This document shows positions 1-11,450 of a stretch of 64,000 nt of DNA, one piece after another. The notes under the pieces were generated by a model. It made no database searches and had not been told where the DNA came from. It worked only from the letters and a program-made list of their open reading frames with translations. A program made the translations under genes and the position numbers. Source of the DNA: Yamagishiella unicocca (lineage: Eukaryota; Chlorophyta; Chlorophyceae; Chlamydomonadales; Volvocaceae); the NCBI GenBank assembly GCA_003116995.1, contig BDSL01000004.1, forward strand, positions 1,488,001 to 1,552,000, written 5' to 3'. Each line of letters begins with the position of its first letter. Within the stretch, counting starts at the first letter, position 1.

Positions 1-423
1 GCGGCCCTTCGGGCGCCACCTAATACCCCCCTCGCATTGCACGGTGCCTCTGCATCCCAGGCCTTCCCCCAACCTTAACTGCGTAAACTCCCATTCCGGT
101 GCCTTCTGGCACGGTCCTCTGGTCCCGCTCTAGTATTGCGTGAATTGGTTGATGAATTGGTTGAATGTTTCCGTTCCAATCTTCCGCAGCGGGCACGTGC
201 TTGCGACTACGTTGTAATTCGTCATGCCCGTCATTTACCCGGGAGACCGCACGGCACATCCCAGGAACCGCGGATGGGACATTGAAGCTGTAAGAGCACT
301 TATCGACATACGCAAACACTGACGAGTAATATACACCTAATAAGTGCCAGGCTTGGAAAGGCGGAGAGTCGCTTTGCCCGGTTACAACTTGCAACAGCAC
401 TCATCGCCTTGGTCAGACATTAT
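1..423. other. Left-edge non-coding stretch
   Basis: No gene could be supported here. A reverse-strand open frame covers most of it (20-400), but it has no ATG start, no recognisable motif and no splice-linked partner. The stretch may be the 5' region of the glycosyltransferase gene that follows. Confidence 0.4.
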
Positions 424-3400
424 ATGCCACGTTCACAGAGCTTGATGAAAATGATACTGCAACTAATTTCGCTCCTACCATGTACTTTTGCCGCTGTACT
501 GTTGCTAGTAAGTCCATTGTCCTACCTTGTCCGACTAACTCCACACTTTGCAGTCCGGCCCTTGATTATTATAACGCGCACTACTTGTCAATAAATGTGA
601 CAGAATGGCGTTATCGCGGACGAGTCGATGCCGGCTGCTCCCTACCGGAGTATTACTGTGGAACAGACGGACGTGTCAGACGCGGATTGGGCACAGTTTC
701 TCCGGTGCGACTTAATTGATACCGTAGCGCATGTCCAGACGGCGAGGGGGAGGGAGCTTGTCGGTGTTGGGAGGGGGCACCACACCTCCTGCCGTACGCG
801 TTTCAGTGGAGGGGGAAGCCGGAGGCAGCAGCACCCCCTGGCACTGCAATTGCACCCAGGAGCACGAGGTCACTTGCAGCCAATCGACCACCATCGGGCT
901 GCACAACCGCATTACCTCGAGCCGCCTCCCCCCAGCTCTGTCCCCCTCACAACCCGCCCTCCTCATCTCCCGCCGCTGCCTGCCCCCCATGCTATACCTC
1001 CCATCCTGCCGTACCATATCACACGTCTGGTGTGCCCGTCTGTCGTGCTGACGGCCGCCTGGCGGTCTCACCCACTGACACGCGATGTTGACTTCATCGG
1101 GCCCGCCTGCCGTCGGACAACAGAGCCACCCTCGAGCTCGACATGTCGTACTGGCGCGCTAGGGCTCCGCTCAATGCTTCCGAAGTGCTCTCGCTCCTAC
1201 CAGACGTGGACAGGCCAGGGTTCATTGCCGTGTTGCGGTGGGTGCTTGTGTACAACAACCGGATCTACTGGCCGGACCGAGACGACCCCAACGGCACACA
1301 GGTTCCGATCCCGTCCAGCCCCCTGGTGAGGCGCTGGTGGGCCTTATGGGTCGTTTTGGCTCCACAGGCGCCCAGGGGGCGGAAACGGGGTGCGGGGTGG
1401 TTGGCGGTTAGGGGGGTCTGGGGGAAGGGGAGTCGACGTTGGGCTAGGGAGGGTTTGGGCAGGCACTCGGCCGCTCCCCCGGGAGCGGGGGAGTTGGCGT
1501 CGAAGTAAACGCACACAGTAGGAGGCGAGAGGAACCTCGAGCTGACGCGGTCTGGACCGCCGTGCAGTATGCATGGCGCACGGAGCTGCAGATACGGTAG
1601 GAGGTATGGCCGTTGTCGCAGCTGATGACGAGCGCCGGGCTCGAAAGCAGTGTCAGGCGCTGTCGTAGGAGATATGTGCACACCGCACACCGCCGAACGC
1701 ACGTGCTCGCTCGGCGACCGCACCCGGGACTCGCGCTGTTCCTTGGCTGGTGCCCGCAGCGCCGTACGCTGTTCCATGGGTTGCCCGATGCAACCTTCTC
1801 CCCTCCCCGCCGCGCCGCGACCCGTCGCGCGCCAGCCAGCCAGGCTTTCCGCCGTGTGTCCCTCTCATCACCTGCTCCCCGTGTATGCTTCTCCCAGCCG
1901 TGTAACCCCCAAAGCCTAACTCCCACCCCCACCCCCCACCCCCCTCAGAAGGTCGCCTTCCACAATACGATCGAGGCACGGCTGGAGTCAGGACAGCTGC
2001 AGTTGCCCAATGTCCTCTTCCTGTTTAACTCCGATGACAACGCGTGCGTGAGCTTGAGGCCCGGTAGCCCAAATCGATAAAAGTGGCTTTTGTTTTTAGT
2101 TGAGCGGTCGGGAGCTCTCTCCATACACGTCCGCTGCCCGCGCCTCTCCATGCACGCTTCCCTAAGCTCTCTGGCGCATGTCCGTCTACGGCACCTGGCT
2201 GCCTGGTTGGCGATCACGCGGTTGGTGCGCGAGTCTCTGGCTTGAAACCAGGGGGCTGTTTCCCTCCCCACGCAGGCCGCGCTTTGGTAAGCCTTCCAGG
2301 AACAACAAGGTCCCCGTTATCAGCCTGATTAAGCAGCTGGGCGAGCCCGACGGCGACGATTTGGACATCCTCATTCCGCAGATGTTGTGGGCTCCTAGCC
2401 TGCACTACTACATGCCGTGGGAGGACAAGACGGATCTGGGTGCGCCTGGGGGCGGGTGCTAGCGCAGGGAGGGTCGCCGTGGGTGAGAAGCGGTTGGACG
2501 AGCGCGCTGAGGTGCCGTGCGAACATGAAAGGCCCTGGGAGTCGAAATCAGGTTTGAAGGCTTGACGGATCGCGCATGGGCGTCGGGGTTTCGATGGGAT
2601 AACGGTGCGGTGCTGCGGGCGCAATCCCGTATCTATCCCGTGCACCCCAACCAGCCTCAGGTTCTGATCTCGATGCCTCCCTCACCTCCACCCTTCCTCT
2701 TCCGCCCATGCGTTTCCCGGCTCTCCACCACCCCTCAGCCTTCTTTCGCGGCACTCCGTACTGCAGTGGTTACTGGAACGGCAAATTCAACTGCTCCGAA
2801 GCCTGCCCTCGGGCGTACTTGGCGTGGCGGAGCTCAGAGGATGTCCGGCTTGGGAAGCCAAGGATGTTGGACGTCGGCATCGTCCAGCATTACTACGCCT
2901 GGCCTCCCCCGCCTGGAGTAGTTGACATGGTACGCTACGGGCGCAGGCAAGGGGCAGGTCGCGGATGCGATCACGCATGCGCTGCATGGGGGGGTCCCCT
3001 GCAGATGCGAAGTTTTGCGGTTATTGCCCAGCAGCCGGGGGAGCGGAACTGAGCCTGGCATCGGGACACCGGTGCCGTGGATGTTAACGCCGACGAACTC
3101 GGTGCAGCTGAGGCTCGGCAAATACTTATATACTCATCAGGCTCAACATGACGTACACATAACGTAGCGCTACCATGTCGATTGTACCGCACCGGGTGCC
3201 CGCCACAGCTCACACTACGGTACGGTACGGTACGGATGCAGCCCACCCAGCGACCCGCCTGCCCCAACATCGGACCTGGCCCTTCAACGACGCCTTCGTC
3301 CCCTACCTCTCCGACCCATCCCGCTTCACCTGCTGAACCTTGGATGGCGTGGCGTGCGGCTGCCTCGCTCACCTCACTGGTCCCTGCCCGCCCGCAAACC

Positions 3401-4548
3401 CTAAATCCAAACGCTGCTGCAGTGTGTTCGGAGCGACCCGCCAGTGGTTTCATCAGTGTCCATCGCGGACCACACCAAATACAAATGGTTGATACACCTC
3501 GAAGGAATCACCGCAAGCTACCGCTTCTCCCAGGTGCGTCCTTGTTCCGAGACCGAGCTCCGGATAAGGGCTCCGGAACCAGGTTGCACTCCCTGCGCGG
3601 CTGCAACAGCGGTGGTGCGCAAGCTGCAGGGCCGGTCCCTCCGCAACTCTGCCCGACCAACCATAAACCCCTATATCTGCTGGCCTGCTGCTCGCAGCTG
3701 TTCACGATCAACTCGGTCGTGATGAAGCAGACATCCGCCTGGATAGAGTATTTTTACAGGTCGGTTGCGGCTTGCGGGGTTGTTACCGTTGTGGCGTGGC
3801 TGCGATGCGGTTGAAAAGTGGGTGGGAGCTGGGCGGCGGACCGGACGCATTGTGCCACGGAAAGGCGAGCAGGCTTGAGGGTTCGTTAGGATTTCTGGAC
3901 GTTTCGAAGTGGCCAGGGCCCAAGGGCGCACTGTGCCTGCTGGTGTCCGCCTCGTCGTCGTAGCGTAAAACTGCTTGCTCATCTCTTACGTCATCGCTGT
4001 GGCTGTTCCCAATCCGTGCTGCGCACTAACCACAGGGCCCTCGAGCCCTGGGTTCACTACGTGCCCTTCTGGAACACCACCGCGAGCGGGATGAATGACG
4101 TGTACGACGTGGTTTCGGAACTGCGGCGCCGCGACGCCCAGGAGCCCGAGTCATTGCAGCGTATGGTCATGGAGGGCCAGCTGTTCGCGTCCAGGTGGGT
4201 ACCTCACGGCGCCGGTGGTGGTGGTACGAAAGTAGCCAGCTACCGTTTCTGTAATCCAAAGAAAGTAAAACAACAAAGCGGCTTTTGGAATCATTGCAGT
4301 TATTCGTTCCCGTCATAAGAAGTTGATCTCGTGTTCATGGGCGTCTTGGGCACGGTGCGGTCAAAACACCCCTCCCCGTCGAGTAACCGGTTACTTTTTG
4401 CAACTCCCCTAGGTTCACCACCCCCACTGCGCGAGCGCGCTATCTCAAGGACGCCCTCACTGCTTACAAGTCGCTCTTCGGGGACATGGACACGTTCCTG
4501 GAGCATTACGTCATGCAGCTGCGCGCTCGCGGGTTCCCAATCGCGTAG
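424..4548 (+). CDS. GT90 (CAP10/Rumi/POGLUT-type) glycosyltransferase, 5' end unresolved
   Basis: The exons read as a CAP10-domain (GT90) glycosyltransferase, a family of ER/Golgi enzymes that move glucose or xylose onto proteins or glycans. Phase-consistent exons are 1124-1325, 1949-2043, 2276-2439, 2739-2929, 3423-3533, 3698-3759, 4036-4194 and 4413-4548 (TAG). Diagnostic stretches in order: LELDMSYW with VLVYNNRIYW, LPNVLFLFNSDDNA, PWEDKTDLAFFRGTP (the WEDK...RG block), KYKWLIHLEGITASYRFSQ (donor-binding block), WIEYFYRALEPWVHYVPFW, and an Arg-rich helical C-terminus. Splice joins that recreate family motifs, such as TDL|AFFRG and YFY|RALEPW, support the model. Unsettled: a piece around 1530-1598 (WTAVQYAWRTELQIR) belongs by similarity but does not join in phase, and the N-terminus is unassigned. 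An open frame at 424 with a hydrophobic run (MILQLISLLPCTFAAVLLL) followed by a GTAAGT donor may encode the signal anchor. Family call is firm; substrate unknown. Confidence 0.82.
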
Positions 4549-5993
4549 GGGGCTTGCTGTTCGGGGCGGTGGTGGTGCGTTAGCTGAGCTGAGTAGCTCG
4601 ACACTGCGGTCGCTGAGCAAAGTGGACGCGGCCGGCCGAGTCATTGCTAACGCGGGGTCGTTTCGACAATCATCGAAAGCAATAAGGTATTTCTCAATTG
4701 CCCGAACCGTTACGCACACGTCTGATCAGATGGTCCTCCGCGTGGTTGTCGGTGAGGCGGCAGAGGATGACAGAGGATTCAGGCGGAGTGCCTGTCGGTG
4801 GTGCCTGTCGATGCCGACAAACGGTCGTGCGTTCACCGATAAGGATATGTTTATGTGGAGGACAATGAAGTACGTAAACTGAAGGGTGAGTAAGACGGCC
4901 TGCGGGGCAGAGCAAAATTTACCGGCCTTCGCGGTCCGGGCAGAGTCTGTTGCAGCAGCCAGTACTACCTCGCAGCAGCTGGTGGCATTCAGTTACCTAC
5001 CGGAGTACGCTGCTACTCGTTAGGATAGGATGGAACGGAACTGTATTATTTTATGTTAGGGCTGTGGGACCGTCACCCTGTTGGCAAGCAACATCGTCCA
5101 GGCCTCGGACATACGGCATCTGATAAGCGATGCCATTGACGAGCGAAAGAGCGCGGCTGTGCAGGAGAACGGCTGGCTTAAGACCGTGTTGATGCCGTAT
5201 GTGCGTTTGCCTCCGGCCGGCGACGGATCATTTGTTGCGGGTGCAACCCATCCAGACCCCGGTAGCAAAGAGTTGGTGATCGCAGTTACCTAGGGTGGTG
5301 ATTGTGCAGTGATGTTAGGATTTGGTTTACTTGTATGGCCGCAGCCAACAGTCCAGGGAGTTTGGTGGTATAACTGGCATCAATGCTCACTCGTGCACAT
5401 GAGGTTCACGGGGGGTGGGGTACATAGGTTACAAAAGCTGGCTTCGTCGAACGAGGGCATGACCACGGCGAAGGCCGATAGTCGGTTGTAACGCCCCAGG
5501 GCTGTATGACCCTGTCATTTGCTTAGAACGGGACGACCGGCTCCATGGCATCAGGGTACGGACAGGAGCGAATCCCCGATGCGCCGTACCGGCAGACCGA
5601 CCCATGGGCCATGCGTGTACCACGAATAGCAGAACGTGCCCCCACACCGGCATAGTGTTCCGCCTGGCATCAGCGGCAGACGAAGACTGTTGCGGGCGTT
5701 ACATAAAGGTTTTGTTCAAGGCGTTTCCCACGCTGTGGGTGCGACTATCCCTCACCACCACTTGCACCATCCTGGAAACCCTTCCTGCCTATTGCGAGAC
5801 GTACAAATATCTTCCACTTGAAAGCTACGGGATTCATGGTTGTCCTGTAGCATATGTGTGTTTTTAACAGATGGACGCCAGTTGGATCCATTCAGCCGTA
5901 CGGCTGCCGGTACTTGCACTCGGTATCCTTCCACCTGTGATGTTGTGCTGCAACCCATGCGGTGATCAATAGACAGGAGAGCGGAAAATCGAG
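4549..5993. other. Intergenic region, GT90 to SFT2
   Basis: No supported gene. Small open frames near 5081-5293 and 5604-5867 lack ATG starts or family motifs. The stretch should hold the GT90 3' UTR and the SFT2 promoter and 5' UTR. Confidence 0.45.
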
Positions 5994-7224
5994 ATGGAGG
6001 GATTCCTTAAAGTCTTGGGTGGCAATCGCCAGGCTCAAAAGCCGCAACCGTCACTACTTGCCGACTGGCAAAGCTATTCTAGTCATGGCGCTGATGTGGA
6101 GACGGGCAGCGGTGCCTCGACCAGCTCGACGACAGCGTTGTTTCAATCGGCAGAGCAGGCAGGCTCCAAGGTGTCCGGCTTCCTGTCTGAATCTTTCCGG
6201 ACGGTACAGACAGGAATCACTTCTGGAGTGAATACAGTTGCAAGCGGAGAGGCTTTTAGGTGCGCTAACCGCAGGAGCCTTGCCGCGACAGATGTGCAGC
6301 AGCGACAGACCCGTTTGACGTTTCTTTTCCCACATGTGCAGTATACCAACCGGACAATCGTTGGTCTACTTCTTCACGTTTATGGCAGCTGGTGCTGTCT
6401 TCCTGATACTGGCGTTCATGTTGTTCCTTCCAGTGATCATTTTATCGCCGTCCAAGTTCGCGCTGAGCTTCACTCTGGGCTGCCTCAGTATCATGACAGG
6501 GTTCCTGCAGCTTCGCGGGTGGAAGCAGCAGCTACAGCATATGATGTCGGCCGACCGGCTGCCATACTCCTTAGGTCGGTTGGTTGACCCTCCCCGCAAC
6601 GCGCACGACGCCCAGCATGAACTCACGACTACCCCCCGCAAACGCAACCTTAAGCCCCTCCAACTCATTTCAAGATACATCTGCTGAGTGATACCCAACG
6701 CCCTTACCTGCTCTATGCAACTGCGCTCCCTCCTGGCAGGCTACATCGGAAGCGTCCTCGCAACCCTCTATGCGGCTCTTATCATGCGGTCGTACCTGTT
6801 ATCGCTGCTGTGCTCGGGTCTGCAGGTGCGTACCCTACCACAGCAGTCCAGCGCCCGCGCTGTACCGCGTGGCCACATCGGGGGCCGGTATGGTGCGGGG
6901 TTCATGTTGGCCCACCTAATCTTCGCTTTCCCGGCGGGCACGGATGCTTGGAAGCCCATGAGCCCAGGGGCGGCAGGCTTCGCCTGGGGCGTCGTCCTGG
7001 CGTAGGGCTCCGAAGCCTAGGCCAATCGTGCTGTGCCCCAGCCAGCGCGCTCACGGTGGGCATCTCTCCCCGATGCTTCCAACCCGTCGCAGGTTGTCGC
7101 ATTGCTGTACTACCTAATGTCGTATTTCCCGGGCGGCACCAACGGTGTCAAGTTCATGCTGGGGCTGTTCTACCAGGCAGCGATGCGGTGCTTCGGCAGC
7201 GTGTACACAATGGTGGCCAAGTAG
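5994..7224 (+). CDS. SFT2: SFT2-type vesicle transport protein
   Basis: Four exons (5994-6259, 6342-6574, 6740-6825, 7093-7224) join in phase to a 238-residue protein, the normal size for plant/algal SFT2-like proteins. SFT2 is a tetra-spanning membrane protein of the late Golgi/endosome that assists retrograde fusion in yeast. Residues 1-90 are a Ser/Gly-rich cytosolic N-terminus. Four hydrophobic spans follow: YFFTFMAAGAVFLILAFMLF, FALSFTLGCLSIMTGFL, the third-exon span (GSVLATLYAALIMRSYLLSL), and VVALLYYLMSYFPGG. The last stretch, ending SYFPGG-TNGVKFML, is typical of the family. The ATG at 5994 is the first in frame and begins the conserved N-terminal reading. The gene points toward the SYP5 SNARE gene, and the two 3' ends converge. 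Confidence 0.9.
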
Positions 7225-9088
7225 CGGCGACAGGAGCAGCGCCGGGCAATAGCGCCGGCAACAGGCTGTGGGCATCTGGCCGTGTCGGGACACTTCGCGG
7301 GCCGTGCACGGAGGCAGCCGCCGAGGCAGCATGGTGTGCGGATGCCGCGCCGTGCGTGTAGAGGGACCGTGGTCGCGCCATCAAACTGGCGGTACGCAAG
7401 GACAGGCCTTCTGAGGTGTCACGAGGGGCGCCCGCTTCGGACGACGCAGCCGGCGGATACGCCACGAGGCGGCGAGGCCCGGAAGTCGCGCGCCGCTGGA
7501 ATGCGGTGTTCCAGCATTCGGTAAAAGGCCAAAGCGACGCTCTCCATCACTAGGGTGCCCCTCCCCTGCAACTTCCGAGTCGTCGGCGCCGGCGCCGCGC
7601 CTGTGCACCAGACGTGGCAACTTGCGCTGGCGGACAGCCGGCGACAAGGAGCGCCTCGTCTCGCCTTGCGGTGTGTGACGCGCCCTGCTGGTGGGCGCTC
7701 GCCCGGCAGGGGTGGAAGCCGTCCACCGCGGTGGTGGTGATGGTATGGTGGGGGTGTGTGGTGGTGGTCGTGAGGGTGTAGTGGTGGCGAGGGTATGGGG
7801 TGGTCGGGTATGATGGTGGGGTGTGTGAGGGACATTCCCAAGGGGGGCACACGACCATCAGCTTTTGGTGTACTTCATGGCTCAGCGTCGTAGTACTAGT
7901 GCGGACGCCGGGTGTGTGCCGTCGTCCCATGATAAGGTTATTATTACTTAAAACTTTCGGATCCTTGGAGTGCGTTGAACAGTGCCGACCGCGAATCGTT
8001 GGAATGGAAATTGCAGGCATGTAGCATCCGGGGTCTATGCGCATCACGTTGTAGGGCACTGTGCATGGCGGAAGGAGGGTGGCGGGTGGGCTAGGGGTGT
8101 ATGCTGCAGCGTGGATGACGCGTGGGCAAGCCCCGTGTTGCAAGACGGGGACGGCGGGCTGTGGTACGCGGGCGGTGTGTCTCTGGAGCACGTCTCTGAA
8201 GCATGTCGGGGAACGTCAGCCTTCGCGACCTCAGGAAAGCAATCACTGGAGAGGACCTTTCCAGCGTCGAACCGCCAGGCCTCTCCCGGGTGGTCAATAC
8301 GCTCAACGACGTTACTATCTGTTAAGTGTAGTTGGCGCTGTTGCCGCATTGAGAGGGGCGTGCCTGCCGTAGCCATGGAGCGGCCCAATCTCCCCCCATT
8401 ATCGACCGCAATCGATCAGCAAGTCAGGCATGTCTGCAACAGCAGCCGGTTTGACCATGTTCGCATATGCTGCTGTGTCCTGCTGCTCTCCCATACGAAT
8501 CCCAGAATCATCGCCTTTCTCAGACTCATCCGTCGCCCACGCCAGCGAGGCTGAAACGGTGCCTTGATCCGCTCCTGGCCCTAATTCATCACGCAATCCT
8601 GCCAGCAACTGAAACAGCACTCCAGGGCACCAAACAGTGTGCCTCCAACCACCTCTCAGTACTCGGTGCAGTCCTCACCCTCCCACGCCCAAACTAGTCC
8701 CTCGCCGGGACTCGGGTGCAGTCCTCACCCTCCCAGCCCCAAACTAGTCCCTCGCCGCTTGTTCGTACTCATGACGCCGGACTGAAGAGCGCACCCCTAT
8801 GCCAATCGAAACGCCGCAACAGAAGATGACGACAACTGGTGGACGCACCGACTACGCTGTCCCCGCCCCATGTGAACATGACAATGACCCCTCAGCCCTA
8901 TCCACACCACACTACCAGCCTCGCCGGGCGGCGAGGCGCCAAGCCACCCACCGCCGCGCCAAGCCACCTTCGTGCCTGCTCCCACTTAGCCCTAGACCTT
9001 CGCTGCTTTCCCACGCCCATAGCCACAGGTGCATTGTAACTTAGCTCAGCTAGCTCCCTTGCATTCTCCAGTCGCACAGCCAGCGCGC
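7225..9088. other. Convergent intergenic region, SFT2 / SYP5
   Basis: This should hold the 3' UTRs of both flanking genes. It contains a GTG/GGT-rich simple stretch (about 7720-7810) and a roughly 50-bp direct duplication (8660-8757). Long open frames on both strands have no recognisable motifs and look like chance frames of GC-rich DNA. Confidence 0.5.
8660..8757. repeat. Direct duplication, ~50-bp unit x2
   Basis: Two neighbouring copies of a unit containing CTCACCCTCCCA and CCAAACTAGTCCCTCGCC, differing by a few bases, lie between the convergent SFT2 and SYP5 genes. Confidence 0.8.
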
Positions 9089-11076
9089 TCAAAAAAAGCG
9101 GGCCAGTTTGACTGTCAGGATGATGACCACGACCATTACTATAATGAGCAGGAAGATGCACATCCCTGCACGCCAGTTGTTGGAGGACTTTAGCACCTGC
9201 CTGACCCGGGCCGTGGCGGCCCTCAGTCGGCTGTTGGTGACGTCCACGTCGTCTCCCAGGTCGTCCAGCAGCCGTGTTTGGAGGTCCACCTCCTCGCCAA
9301 TCGCCAGCGCAATGTGCTGCGGGGGGGGGGGGGGCAAGCGGCAGCGCGTGGTGCCCCCGGGTTGGAAGGGTGTTCCTTTTTCGAGGCCTGAGCACGGACG
9401 GCGGCAACCGGGCCCGTGCGCCCCGGGTAGTGCTTTGCGTGCCAAGATCCCTTCACGCGGACTGCCACGCATGTATGCTACGCAACGGTCTCCTGCTTCC
9501 AGCTCGTCCCCCAATACCATTGTTCTGTGGACATAGCCTCCTCCAGCTGTACCGTACACGTGCTTATCTACGCGGCCCGCTGCCTTCCTAACAGCACCTG
9601 TTGCCAGGCCTTACCAGCGCGAGCTCAGCCTGCCGTGGGCGCCATTGCAACCCCCCGATGGTACCTTTGTGCTGATGACCGTCTTCTCCATGGCCGCGAG
9701 CTCCTCGTCCTGCTGCCGCATGACCTGCTGCTGCAGCCCCAGCAGCTCGCGGTTGTCCAGCGGAGCAGTGGCCTCCGTCTCCCGGGGGGGCAGCGGCCCG
9801 CTGGTGCTCGCCCCGCCGAACAACGAGTCCCTGCGCTCAGCGAAGACGGGCCCAGTGGCAATCTGTCATTGACCCACTAGGGGTAGTCAGCAGCCGCCAG
9901 GCAAAGGCGTCGAGAGGAAGGCTGCTGTGGTAGCTATCGTCGGGAGTATGGTGTGTATTTCGATGCGATGCGGCGGTCTAGCAGTCTGGCGACTGTAGTG
10001 AGCTGCATCGCATTTGCCCGCCCGCTCACTATCGCTTTCACATCCTAACGAAACGATAGCTTGCTGCAATTTAGTTTTGCAGTGCGGCTTACGAAAAGGT
10101 CCCCGCGGCGCTCAATGCAGCACCGCAACGCCCAATGCAGCCCCGCAGCGCCGCCACCCTCCAGCATTGGAAGTTTGGACCCCGTCAGCGCCCGCGCCTC
10201 TCTTCCGTGCGTCGCCCGTTTCTTACACCGCCCCTTTCTCCAGCCCGGGTCTCCAGTCCCGGGTCCCACCTGTCCGATTGACCCTGGCTCCGCTTTATCG
10301 CCAGCTGCATCTGCTCCCGCCGATTCCGCAGGTCGTACAGCAGGTCCCGCCGCCGGTTCTTCTCGGACTCGGATCTGAGCCCGGTCATCAATCCGTGTTC
10401 CAGATTTAGGTTTTGGAAAAAGCAACGCATATAAGCATGCACTTGCACGAACTGGATGCCGGACGGTTGCAGTGGTCAAAGCCACTTGCAACACGGGGGC
10501 TGCTGCGACTTTGCGTGCGACCCACAGCGGATGGAATGGAATCCCAATCCCAGATCACTATGGGCCAATACTTTGATAAGTTGCCAATACCAGTGGCGCG
10601 ACACGGGATGAAGCTGAGTTGGTGGAGTGCAGGTGCGGAGGAGGACTGCAGCGGGCGCATTGGCAAGCCATGTTTGCTGTGAGGGTAACGGGTGCCGGTC
10701 TCTGTTAGTTGAGCTCTTGCCAACTGTGCCTCCCGTCCCCCAAACCATGCCTCATGTCCCCTCCGCACGGGATAGAAGCCCTTACAGCGATTCAGCCTCC
10801 GAACTGTCGAGCCATCTGAGCAGCCGGTCCAGCTGCACGCCCAACGTGCCCAGCTTTTTCCGCGCGGCAGCTGACAGCCGCGACGCCTCTGGCCCACCAT
10901 TGGGATGCCGCAAATTGCGCTCTTGGATCAGTTGCAACGTCTCCTGCAGTGCCAGGGTTTGAGATGAAGCTTTGCATAGTGAAAAGGGAGCTGCCCATGC
11001 ATCCCCAGACGTGCCTGCGCCAGCTGTTTGCAACCATCAAGCTCCTTCGTCCACCCATCCGTATCGAGTCGGAAAC
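9089..11076 (-). CDS. SYP5: SYP5-type Qc-SNARE (syntaxin), start exon not found
   Basis: Five reverse-strand exons (11076-11015, 10943-10786, 10374-10270, 9830-9665, 9316-9089) join in phase to at least 238 residues ending in TGA. The protein matches the plant SYP51/52 family, Qc-SNAREs of the trans-Golgi, endosome and vacuole that pair with Qa, Qb and R SNAREs for fusion. N-terminal helices read DGWTKELDGCKQLAQ|ETLQLIQERN then GGPEASRLSAAARKK; then SESEKNRRRDLLYDLRNRR. The SNARE motif runs from LDNRELLGLQQQVMRQQDEE through ALAIGEEVDLQTRLLDDL to VDVTNSRLRAATARVRQVL. It ends with one membrane anchor (MCIFLLIIVMVVVIILTV). The acceptor at 9317 follows a run of about 14 C on the coding strand. 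The first intron (11014-10944) fits only a GC donor. The exon with the start codon lies above 11076 and was not identified. It is divergent to the VPS3 gene. Confidence 0.9.
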
Positions 11077-11450
11077 CTGTAAGCCGAGGCGGCACAGCAT
11101 GTTTCAGTCCAGACCAGCGACGCCAATGTTCGATTCAATAGAGGAAAGACTTGCCTGAAGGCATCCTGAGTATGCAAGATGTTTTGTGGCTGCACTCGAT
11201 TTAGGTCCTTGCGATGTCTGTTGGCATTTAGCTTTTCCATCAACGGGTCGCAACTGTTAAGCTTCCGTATATGCACATGTTCCACTAACGGCTGAACGCT
11301 GCACTGACGCACATACGAGACGTAGCCATGTTTACTGTTTAGATGCTTTGTTGCCATGCATCTTTCGCCATGTCCTGGGCGCGGTTTCCGCACCCTACCC
11401 AAGCGGCTCACAGCAGCTGTTATTTAAGCGCCGAAGCGTAACTAAGGATC
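11077..11450. promoter_or_regulatory. Putative shared divergent promoter, SYP5 / VPS3
   Basis: The stretch separates the 5'-most SYP5 exon found (reverse strand) from the VPS3 start codon at 11451. It must contain at least the VPS3 5' UTR and promoter and probably the missing SYP5 first exon and promoter. TTATTTAA at 11420-11427 is an AT-rich, TATA-like stretch about 25 bases before the VPS3 ATG. Promoter activity is inferred from gene layout only. Confidence 0.45.

Noticed and set aside
20..400. 126-residue reverse-strand open frame at the left edge
   Set aside because: It starts on a non-ATG codon, has no motif and no splice-linked continuation.
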